Assembly: GCA_002391385.1 (NCBI GenBank)
Contig: DGEY01000052.1
Location: 10,747-41,243 of the forward strand
Direction: 5' to 3'
Origin: Firmicutes bacterium UBA3914
Lineage (GTDB): Bacteria; Bacillota; Limnochordia; Darwinibacteriales; Darwinibacteriaceae
Length of the DNA: 30,497 bases
Shown: one piece after another, positions 24,747 to 30,497 of the stretch
Numbering within the stretch: position 1 is the stretch's first letter
Layout of the letters: each line of letters starts with the position of its first letter
Notes under the pieces: generated by a model
What the model was told of the DNA's origin: nothing
Seen by the model: only the letters and a program-made list of their open reading frames with translations
Databases searched by the model: none
Translations under genes and position numbers: made by a program

Positions 24747-25739
24747 CTAGGTAAATGCTTGGTGTAAATAGGCTTGGAGCAGGACCAAAAGGAGCGGTCC
24801 CACCACGGCCCCCAGGGGGCCCCAGATGCGAAAACCAACGTACACACCAAGCAGGGCAGCTAGGGGATGCAGCCCCAGGCGTTCACCCACCAGATGGGGC
24901 TCACCCCACTGTCTTAAGAGTAATACTACCAGATAACCGAGGCCCAAGGCCAGGGCTGTTTGGGTATTTCCCAAGAAAAGTTGTATGAGTGCTAGAAGAA
25001 GATAGACAAGCCCCGGTCCCAGCACGGGAACAAGGTCAAAAAAGCCCACCAGGAAACCGGAGAGCAGTGGAAAAGGCAGCTGCAGCAGGGAAAAAAAGAC
25101 CATGCTCACGGTGGTGGACAAAAAGACCAAAAGAAGCTGCACCCGCACCAGGTGCCACAAAGCACCCCAGGTGTGGTGATAGAGCGCCCGCACCCTCACC
25201 CGGGACTTGGCCGGCAGCTGACCCGCGGCCAGCTCAACCAGGTGGCGCTTGTCCCGGAGGAAGAAATAGGCGCTGAGCGCGGTCAGGGTCCAGATCAAAA
25301 AAAGATCGGGAATGGCCAGTGCCCAGCTCAAAAGAACCTGGGGCAAGGAAAAAAGGCCGCTGAGATCCCACTGCCCGGCAAAGGGTATCTTCTCCAGGAC
25401 GGCCAGCACGTGCTGGGAAAACTCCTGGGTGAGCTGGCCCACCAGACCCAGGGCCACCAGCCCCTGCAGCTCCTGCCAGAGTTTCACTAGAAAGAGACCT
25501 AAAAGGGCCGGCAGGGCCAAAAAGGACAGGGCCACCAGGCCAAACGACAAAACCGGCCGGGGCCAGCCCCGGGTTTCCAGAAAGCTTATGGGCACGTCCA
25601 AGATCAGCGCCAGGGCCAGTCCCAAGAGAAACGGGGCCGCATAGGGAAAAACCATTTTCAAAAGGAGCAGACCCCCGCAGAAGGCCGCGGCCGTAACCAC
25701 AGCAGGCGGCAGCAAAACAGCACCCCGCTTTGGGGTCAC
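24747..25739 (-). CDS. AI-2E / PerM-family multi-pass membrane protein
   Basis: A 330-residue hydrophobic protein with about seven or eight predicted membrane segments. The arrangement of two N-terminal helices, a long polar stretch, then clustered helices with SGFLVGFFDLVPVLGPG and a conserved-looking EPHLVGERLGLHPL is that of the AI-2E exporter/PerM/YtvI family. Family members include Na+/H+ antiporters, putative autoinducer exporters and a sporulation membrane protein, so the substrate cannot be assigned. The GTG at 25739 lies 6 bases past the cdsA stop and has no visible ribosome binding site; translation may depend on coupling. Its position between cdsA and dxr is not the usual Bacillota arrangement as I know it. 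Confidence 0.82.
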   Translation of the reverse strand: MTPKRGAVLLPPAVVTAAAFCGGLLLLKMVFPYAAPFLLGLALALILDVPISFLETRGWPRPVLSFGLVALSFLALPALLGLFLVKLWQELQGLVALGLVGQLTQEFSQHVLAVLEKIPFAGQWDLSGLFSLPQVLLSWALAIPDLFLIWTLTALSAYFFLRDKRHLVELAAGQLPAKSRVRVRALYHHTWGALWHLVRVQLLLVFLSTTVSMVFFSLLQLPFPLLSGFLVGFFDLVPVLGPGLVYLLLALIQLFLGNTQTALALGLGYLVVLLLRQWGEPHLVGERLGLHPLAALLGVYVGFRIWGPLGAVVGPLLLVLLQAYLHQAFT

Positions 25740-25745
25740 GAAGCG

Positions 25746-26513
25746 CTAGGCAAAGAGACTGAGCAGGGCGTAGAGCACCGGAAACACGAAGCTTAGGGAG
25801 TCGAAGCGGTCGAGGATGCCTCCGTGACCAGGCAGTATGGAACCGCTGTCCTTTACCCCCTTCTCCCTTTTCATAGCTGATTCCACCAAGTCCCCCAGCT
25901 GCCCGCAGCAGGACAGCACCAGGGCAAAGGCGGTGAGCCTGAGGATGGGGCGTCCGGTGGCCAGAGCGAAAATGATTCCCGCGACCGCTCCCCCCACCAG
26001 ACCGAAGAGGGCACCTTCCACCGACTTATTGGGGCTGATCTGCGGGCAGAGTTTGCGCCGCCCGTACCTCAACCCTCCGAAGTAAGCTCCGGTGTCGGTG
26101 GCCCAGGTGGCCAGAAACCCAAATAGCGCCCAGCTTAGGCCGAAGTGCTCCCGCACCAGCACCAAGAAGCTATACAGCACAGCAACGTAAAACACACCCA
26201 GCAGATTGCGGGCGGAAGCAAAGCTGTGCATGCCGCTGAAGGAAGCACGGAGGAGGTAATAAAGGAGCTGCAGGACCAACCATAGGAGCAGCTTCGTTCC
26301 ATCTACACCACTATATGTCACCGCCAGAAACGATAGTCCAGCGGCCGCCAGATAATCGAGGTAAAGCCCTGGTCCGCCCATGGCGGCAAATTCCCACAGG
26401 CCCATTGCTACGATCAGGGCCACCAACAAACGCCAGGCGGCACCTCCCCAAAAGAGGGCCGCCAGCAGTATAGGGAGGCCCACAACTGCCGTGAGGACTC
26501 GCTGTCGCAACAT
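25746..26513 (-). CDS. cdsA: phosphatidate cytidylyltransferase
   Basis: Makes CDP-diacylglycerol from phosphatidate and CTP, the branch point of phospholipid synthesis. A 255-residue multi-pass membrane protein with about seven or eight hydrophobic segments. The C-terminal signature runs ESAMKREKGVKDSGSILPG then HGGILDRFDS, a precise match to the CDP-diglyceride synthetase pattern. Its ATG overlaps the uppS stop by one base (TAATG), with AAGGAG upstream, so it is coupled to uppS as in many bacteria. Confidence 0.96.
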   Translation of the reverse strand: MLRQRVLTAVVGLPILLAALFWGGAAWRLLVALIVAMGLWEFAAMGGPGLYLDYLAAAGLSFLAVTYSGVDGTKLLLWLVLQLLYYLLRASFSGMHSFASARNLLGVFYVAVLYSFLVLVREHFGLSWALFGFLATWATDTGAYFGGLRYGRRKLCPQISPNKSVEGALFGLVGGAVAGIIFALATGRPILRLTAFALVLSCCGQLGDLVESAMKREKGVKDSGSILPGHGGILDRFDSLSFVFPVLYALLSLFA

Positions 26514-27244
26514 TACTTCTGCTCCTTCGTGGATACTCGCCCGAAGCGGCGCTCCCGCCTAAGGTAGTCCTGGAGGGCCTGTTCAAACTCCCGTTCGCCA
26601 AAATCGGGCCACAGCACATCGGTAACATACAGCTCGCTGTAGGCAGCCTGCCAGAGCAGGAAATTGCTCAGCCGCCTTTCGCCCCCTGTGCGGATGATCA
26701 GATCCGGATCGGGGCTGGGCCAGGTGTACAGCTGGCTAGCCAAACGCTCTTCGGTGATCTCATCGGGGGTGATCTCGCCCCGGGCCACCTGCCTGGCCAG
26801 TTCCCGCGCGGCCTGGGTGAGTTCCGCCCGGCCGCCGTAGTTAAAGGCCACGTTGAGAATCAGGCGGCGGTTGGCGGCGGTGAGCTCCTCGGCGCGCCTC
26901 CAGATCCCTTGGATGTCAGGCGAAAGGTTGGTCCTGTCCCCCACCAGCACCACCCGCACCCCTTCCTCCCGCAGCTCTTCGATCTCCTGCAGAAAGGTCC
27001 TGTGGATCAGACCCAAGAGGAACTCCACCTCTTCCCGGGGCCTGTTCCAGTTTTCCGTACTGAAAGCGTAGACGGTGAGGATGGAAATACCCCGCTGGGC
27101 GGCGTAGCGCACCGCCCGTTTGAGAGCCTTGACCCCCTCTTGATGGCCGAAAGTGCGGGGCAGGGCCCTGCGTCTGGCCCAGCGCCCATTGCCGTCCATG
27201 ATTATGCCCACATGCTCTGGCAAACCCTTGGTCCTTCCGCTCAA
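26513..27244 (-). CDS. uppS: undecaprenyl diphosphate synthase
   Basis: A cis-prenyltransferase that builds C55 undecaprenyl diphosphate, the carrier for peptidoglycan and glycans. IIMDGNGRWARRR holds the catalytic aspartate; YAFSTENWNRP and IRTGGERRLSNFLLWQ are the substrate and Mg motifs; ELYVTDVLWPDF follows. The length is about 243 residues. AGGAGG lies 7 bases before the TTG at 27244 but only 1 base before the ATG at 27250, so I favour the TTG; the ATG adds two residues. It sits 11 bases after the small unnamed gene and couples to cdsA. Confidence 0.95.
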   Translation of the reverse strand: MSGRTKGLPEHVGIIMDGNGRWARRRALPRTFGHQEGVKALKRAVRYAAQRGISILTVYAFSTENWNRPREEVEFLLGLIHRTFLQEIEELREEGVRVVLVGDRTNLSPDIQGIWRRAEELTAANRRLILNVAFNYGGRAELTQAARELARQVARGEITPDEITEERLASQLYTWPSPDPDLIIRTGGERRLSNFLLWQAAYSELYVTDVLWPDFGEREFEQALQDYLRRERRFGRVSTKEQK

Positions 27245-27255
27245 GTGCATGCCTC

Positions 27256-27477
27256 CTAATCCACAATCCAATCTGGGGCCGCGCAGACCAGGGTCAAAGG
27301 CGAACCGCTGCGCACCGCGATCACATAGGCATCCTCCTGGACGGAAGAGGCGCGCTTGGGTGCCTTGGTCCAGATCACCTCAAAGGCCACGTTTTCTTCC
27401 TTGAGGAGCTCTTCCGCCTGTTCCAGGGGATAACCGATCAGAAATTCCCACTCTGCGAATTCCTGCTGCTTGCTCAA
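27256..27477 (-). CDS. unnamed small conserved-looking protein between frr and uppS
   Basis: A 73-residue protein I cannot assign. The first 30 residues read as a helix after FLIGYPLEQAEELLKEENV, then strand-like FEVIWTKAP, YVIAVRS and LTLVCAAPDW. The G-x-PLEQAEELL-x-x-x-N-V pattern followed by two or three strands resembles a single divergent PASTA-type beta-alpha-beta-beta unit. The TTG at 27477 overlaps the frr stop by 4 bases, and a GGAGGT lies immediately before it with no spacer, so the exact start is uncertain. The gene fills the gap exactly (11 bases to uppS), which supports it being real. No signal peptide or membrane segment is seen. Confidence 0.7.
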   Translation of the reverse strand: MSKQQEFAEWEFLIGYPLEQAEELLKEENVAFEVIWTKAPKRASSVQEDAYVIAVRSGSPLTLVCAAPDWIVD

Positions 27478-28031
27478 ACCTCCATAATCTCCTTCTCTTT
27501 CGCCTTGAGAAGCTCATCGATCTGCTCAATGAAGCGGTCGGTGAGTTTTTGAATCTCCTCTTGGGCCCGCCGCAGTTCGTCTTCGGAAATGTCGCCGTCC
27601 TTTTCCAGCTTCTTGGCGGCCTCATTGAGGTCCCGCCGGATGTTGCGCACCGCGACCCGGTGATCCTCCGCATCCTTGCGCACCAGGCGAACCAGTTCCT
27701 TACGGCGCTCTTCGGTGAGCGGCGGAATGGCCAGACGGATCACGGAACCATCGTTGTTGGGAACCAGCCCCAGATCAGAGGTGAGGATAGCCTTCTCGAT
27801 GTCTTTCATGGCGCTTTTATCCCACGGGGTGATCACCAGCATTCTCGGTTCGGGCACGGTGACGCTGGCCATCTGGTTCAGCGGTGTGGGCGTGCCGTAG
27901 TAGTTCACCACGATGCGGTCGAGAAGGGCTGGATTGGCGCGACCAGTGCGCACACTGGCAAAAGCCTTCTTGGTGCGGACAATGACCTCTTCCATCCTGG
28001 CTTTTCCTTGATCCAAAATCTCACCAATCAT
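27474..28031 (-). CDS. frr: ribosome recycling factor
   Basis: Splits post-termination ribosomes together with EF-G. The 185 residues match the family exactly, with SVRTGRANPALLDRI, YYGTPTPLNQMASV and RNIRRDLNEAAKKLEKDG, and the long helical hairpin of domain I. GGAGG lies 8 bases before the ATG, within the end of pyrH; the gap is one base. The rpsB-tsf-pyrH-frr order is nearly universal. Confidence 0.98.
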   Translation of the reverse strand: MIGEILDQGKARMEEVIVRTKKAFASVRTGRANPALLDRIVVNYYGTPTPLNQMASVTVPEPRMLVITPWDKSAMKDIEKAILTSDLGLVPNNDGSVIRLAIPPLTEERRKELVRLVRKDAEDHRVAVRNIRRDLNEAAKKLEKDGDISEDELRRAQEEIQKLTDRFIEQIDELLKAKEKEIMEV

Positions 28032-28032
28032 C

Positions 28033-28749
28033 TCATTCGCCTCCTACGTAAGTACCTATTCTTGATCCGCAGACAGCCTTAGCAATGCTGCCAGGTTCAG
28101 CGAAGTTGAACACGATCAGGGGGATGTTGTTGTCCATACAGAGGGAAGTGGCTGTGGTATCCATGACGCCCAGGCCTTGGTTGATCACTTCTAAGTAGCT
28201 GATGGTATCATAGCGCACCGCGGCTGGGTCGGTTCGGGGATCGGCGCTGTAGACGCCATCCACTCCCCTTTTGGCCATGAGGATCACCTCGGCCTCGATC
28301 TCCAGCGCCCGCAGGGCCGCGGTGGTATCGGTGGAAAAATAGGGATTGCCCGTGCCTGAGGCGAAGATGACGATGCGGCCCTTTTCCAGATGGCGGATGG
28401 CCCGGCGTCGAATATACGGTTCGGCCACTTGGCGCATTTCAATGGCCGTCTGCACCCTGGTCTGCACCCCCAACTGCTCCAGGGCATCCTGGAGGGCCAG
28501 GGCGTTGATCACGGTGGCCAGCATGCCCATGTAATCGGCGGTACTGCGGTCCATCCCCTTGGCGCTGCCTGTGGCACCCCGCCAGATGTTCCCGCCTCCC
28601 ACCACGATGGCCATCTGCACGCCCAGGTTCATGACGCCGCTGATCTCCTGGGCAATGTAATTCACCACCTCGGGGTTAATGCCAAACCCCCCGCCGCCTA
28701 AGGCCTCTCCACTTAATTTCAACACCACTCGCCTGTACTTCGGCTTCAT
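28033..28749 (-). CDS. pyrH: UMP kinase
   Basis: Phosphorylates UMP to UDP for nucleotide and RNA synthesis; the bacterial hexameric enzyme of the amino-acid kinase fold. LKLSGEAL, VGGGNIWRG, ASGTGNPYFSTDTTAALRA and GVDGVYSADPR are diagnostic. The ATG at 28749 gives MKPKYRRVVLKLSGEAL (238 residues). AAGGGG lies 11 bases upstream of it and 8 bases upstream of an in-frame GTG at 28752. It follows a strong tsf terminator with no convincing promoter between them. Confidence 0.97.
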   Translation of the reverse strand: MKPKYRRVVLKLSGEALGGGGFGINPEVVNYIAQEISGVMNLGVQMAIVVGGGNIWRGATGSAKGMDRSTADYMGMLATVINALALQDALEQLGVQTRVQTAIEMRQVAEPYIRRRAIRHLEKGRIVIFASGTGNPYFSTDTTAALRALEIEAEVILMAKRGVDGVYSADPRTDPAAVRYDTISYLEVINQGLGVMDTTATSLCMDNNIPLIVFNFAEPGSIAKAVCGSRIGTYVGGE

Positions 28750-28800
28750 CACGGACACCACCCCTTAATAATTCTGCTCAAAGCGGAAGATCCCTCCAGC

Positions 28801-28830
28801 AAAAAAGGAGAACACCAGCGGTGTCCTCCT
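28801..28830 (-). terminator. strong intrinsic terminator overlapping the tsf stop
   Basis: Minus strand: an 11-base stem with one G-U pair (AGGAGGACACC / GGTGTTCTCCT), a 3-base loop and TTTTTT. The 5' arm overlaps the tsf stop codon. This should separate rpsB-tsf from pyrH-frr transcription. Confidence 0.88.
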
Positions 28831-29488
28831 ACTGCCCCATTTGAGCCTGGGCCATAACTTCTGCGGCGAAATCATCCTGACGTTTCTCCAAACCCTCGCC
28901 GCGTTCATAGCGCACGAAACGCCTGACCGCGATGTTTTCACCGATCTTGGCGATCTTTTCTTTGAGAAGGTCACCCACGGTCAGATCCGGGTCCTTCACA
29001 AAGGGCTGTTCCAGGAGGCAAACCTCTTGGATGAACTTCTCCAGGCGCCCTTCCACGATCTTGTCGATGATGTGTTCGGGCTTGCCTTCGTTTCTCGCGA
29101 TCGCTCTGTAAATGGAACGCTCATGCTCCAGTACCGACTCGGGGATCTCATCTCGGGAAACATACTCGGGCTTGGATGCGGCAATGTGCATGGCGATGTC
29201 CTTGGCCAGCTGCGCAAATTCCTCGGTCTTGGCCACGAAGTCCGTCTCGCAGTTCACTTCCACCAAAACCCCGATGCGCCCGCCCATGTGTATGTAAGAG
29301 GTGACGAGACCTTCGGCGGCGATGCGCCCGGCTTTCTTGGCCGCTGCAGCTAAACCTTTTTCCCGCAGGTAGTCCACTGCGGCGTCCATATCTCCCTTAG
29401 TCTCCAGGAGCGCCTTTTTGCAGTCCATCATGCCGGCCCCAGTCTTTTCCCGCAGCTCCTTGACCATTGCTGCTGTGATTTCCGCCAT
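28829..29488 (-). CDS. tsf: translation elongation factor Ts
   Basis: Nucleotide exchange factor for EF-Tu. The N-terminal UBA-like domain has VKELREKTGAGMMDCKKAL and DMDAAVDYLREKG; the core has VLVEVNCETDFVAKTEEF, which contacts EF-Tu. The protein has 219 residues, the short form with a reduced dimerisation region, against about 290 in B. subtilis. An AAGGAGG ribosome binding site precedes the ATG. It lies 66 bases after rpsB with a hairpin between. Confidence 0.97.
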   Translation of the reverse strand: MAEITAAMVKELREKTGAGMMDCKKALLETKGDMDAAVDYLREKGLAAAAKKAGRIAAEGLVTSYIHMGGRIGVLVEVNCETDFVAKTEEFAQLAKDIAMHIAASKPEYVSRDEIPESVLEHERSIYRAIARNEGKPEHIIDKIVEGRLEKFIQEVCLLEQPFVKDPDLTVGDLLKEKIAKIGENIAVRRFVRYERGEGLEKRQDDFAAEVMAQAQMGQ

Positions 29489-29512
29489 ATTAACCCTCCT
29501 TCTGATCGATTG

Positions 29513-29547
29513 AAAAGAGGGGTGAGAGTATTCCTCCCACCCTCTTC
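29513..29547 (-). terminator. imperfect hairpin between rpsB and tsf, possible attenuator
   Basis: Minus strand: AAGAGGGTGGGAG and CTCTCACCCCTCTT pair with one bulge and one wobble, followed by TTC. It starts about 8 bases past the rpsB stop. A short T-run and imperfect stem suggest partial termination, which would lower tsf relative to rpsB. Confidence 0.5.
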
Positions 29548-29554
29548 ACCGCTT

Positions 29555-30334
29555 TTACTCTTCCTCGTCAAGCGTATCCACATTGTCGTCCTCGGCAGCT
29601 GGTGCAGAAGTCTTGTCAGCCTGCCCTTCAGCTGGGGACTCAGCGAAACTGATGCCTTCTTTTGCTTCCACCACCGCGCTGGCGATAATGGAGGTCAAAA
29701 GCTTCACAGCCCGGATGGCGTCGTCGTTGCCGGGAATCACATAGTCAATCTCATCGGGATCGCAGTTAGTATCTACAATAGCCACGATGGGAATACCCAG
29801 CTTGCGAGCTTCCGCTACGGCGATGCGTTCCTTGCGGGGATCGACCACAAACACTGCACCGGGCAGGGTCCTCATGCTGCGGATGCCCCCTAGAAAGCGG
29901 GTCAGGCGTTCCTTTTCTTTACGCAGCTGGGTAACTTCCTTCTTCGGCAGGACGTCAAACACGCCGTCTTCTTCCATCTTCTCGATCTCTTCCAGGCGTC
30001 CAATGCGCGAGGAAATGGTCTTGAAGTTGGTCAGCATGCCGCCCAACCAGCGCTGATTGACATAGAACATGCCGCAGCGCTCTGCCTCTTCCCGGATGGT
30101 TTCCTGGGCCTGCTTCTTCGTGCCTACGAAGAGCACCGACTTGCCCGCGGCCACCGTCTCCCGAATGAAGTTGTAAGCCTCTTCCACTTTCTTGACTGTC
30201 TTCTGCAGGTCAATGATGTAGATCCCGTTGCGTTCAGTGAAGATGTACTGAGCCATCTTCGGATTCCATCTGCGGGTCTGATGCCCAAAGTGAACGCCGG
30301 CCTCCAGCAGTTGCTTCATGGTTACTACGGCCAA
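29555..30334 (-). CDS. rpsB: 30S ribosomal protein S2
   Basis: Ribosomal small-subunit protein. MKQLLEAGVHFGHQTRRWNPKM, YIIDLQKTVKKVEEAY, NQRWLGGMLTNFKT and VDTNCDPDEIDYVIPGNDDA are textbook S2. I chose the TTG at 30334: AGGAGG lies 8 bases upstream and the protein then begins (M)AVVTMKQLL, as in related Bacillota. The open frame reaches 30391 only through the leader. The length is 259 residues, with an acidic C-terminal tail (EDDNVDTLDEEE). Confidence 0.97.
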   Translation of the reverse strand: MAVVTMKQLLEAGVHFGHQTRRWNPKMAQYIFTERNGIYIIDLQKTVKKVEEAYNFIRETVAAGKSVLFVGTKKQAQETIREEAERCGMFYVNQRWLGGMLTNFKTISSRIGRLEEIEKMEEDGVFDVLPKKEVTQLRKEKERLTRFLGGIRSMRTLPGAVFVVDPRKERIAVAEARKLGIPIVAIVDTNCDPDEIDYVIPGNDDAIRAVKLLTSIIASAVVEAKEGISFAESPAEGQADKTSAPAAEDDNVDTLDEEE

Positions 30335-30437
30335 TTCGTCCACCTCCTTCCTTGTTTTTCCTCCGCCCTTTTCATCTGGGGGTAAGACCAAACGGCACCC
30401 TTACCGCCCATCCCAAGGCGTGTGTATTTGCACACCA
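30335..30437 (-). promoter_or_regulatory. rpsB 5' leader, candidate S2 autoregulatory RNA
   Basis: About 100 bases between the predicted start site and the TTG. On the minus strand it forms GTGTG/CACAC (30420-30435) directly at the 5' end and GGTAAG/CTTACC (30381-30405) in the middle, followed by an unstructured purine-rich stretch leading to the binding site. Leader-mediated repression by S2 is known in other bacteria with other structures; here the role is inferred. Positions 30473-30497 hold no recognisable feature. Confidence 0.4.
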
Positions 30438-30443
30438 CTTGCT

Positions 30444-30472
30444 AATATAGCACACTTAACTGCTTTCAGCAA
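30444..30472 (-). promoter_or_regulatory. rpsB-tsf promoter
   Basis: Minus strand: TTGCTG (30467-30472), exactly 17 bases, TATATT (30444-30449), with TG one base before the -10. Spacing is ideal and the hexamers match 4 and 5 of 6 consensus bases. The predicted start is near 30437. Confidence 0.75.
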
Positions 30473-30497
30473 GGGGCTTCTCGCCTTTATTCAGCTC

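Noticed and set aside
1..30497. CRISPR arrays, insertion sequences, prophage or integrated elements
   Set aside because: No direct repeats with spacers, transposase or integrase motifs, or terminal inverted repeats were seen; the gene order is chromosomal and compact.

Overview
The window is a GC-rich, fully coding piece of a Bacillota (Firmicutes) chromosome, probably from an anaerobic, clostridia-like lineage. The evidence is a PolC-type replicative polymerase, the Bacillota gene order polC-rimP-nusA-ylxR-ylxQ-infB-rbfA-nrnA-truB-ribF-rpsO-pnp, the ylxR/ylxQ pair, strong GGAGG ribosome binding sites with many GTG and TTG starts, and a ferredoxin-dependent 2-oxoacid oxidoreductase. I cannot name the genus. 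Every gene I accept lies on the minus strand, so transcription runs from position 30497 towards position 1. No stretch over 300 bases lacks a gene. I see no insertion sequence, CRISPR array, tRNA or rRNA.

In transcription order, 30497 to 25746 holds rpsB, tsf, pyrH, frr, an unnamed 73-residue protein, uppS and cdsA: translation factors, UMP kinase and the start of envelope lipid synthesis. From 25739 to 19145 come an AI-2E/PerM-type membrane protein, dxr, rseP, ispG, proS and a family 2 glycosyltransferase. dxr and ispG belong to the MEP isoprenoid pathway, which supplies precursors for UppS. From 19060 to 15683 is polC, which lacks the proofreading exonuclease that normally interrupts its PHP domain. 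From 15559 to 7649 is the rimP-nusA-ylxR-ylxQ-infB-rbfA-nrnA-truB-ribF operon, followed by rpsO and pnp with their own promoters and terminators.

The left end (4978 to 1) is metabolic: a degenerate butyrate-kinase paralogue, phosphate butyryltransferase, butyrate kinase, then a ferredoxin subunit and the alpha and beta subunits of a VorB-type 2-ketoisovalerate:ferredoxin oxidoreductase; beta runs off the edge. Together these would convert branched-chain 2-oxoacids to acyl-CoA, acyl phosphate and free acid, giving reduced ferredoxin and ATP.

The points most worth a second look are: (1) the butyrate-kinase paralogue that has lost every recognisable catalytic motif yet heads the operon; (2) the exonuclease-less PolC; (3) a near-consensus promoter inside the 3' end of polC followed by a terminator hairpin in the rimP-nusA leader, a candidate attenuator; (4) a terminator hairpin directly abutting the polC ribosome binding site; (5) a terminator and promoter superimposed at the head of the butyrate operon; (6) structured leaders ahead of rpsB and rpsO.
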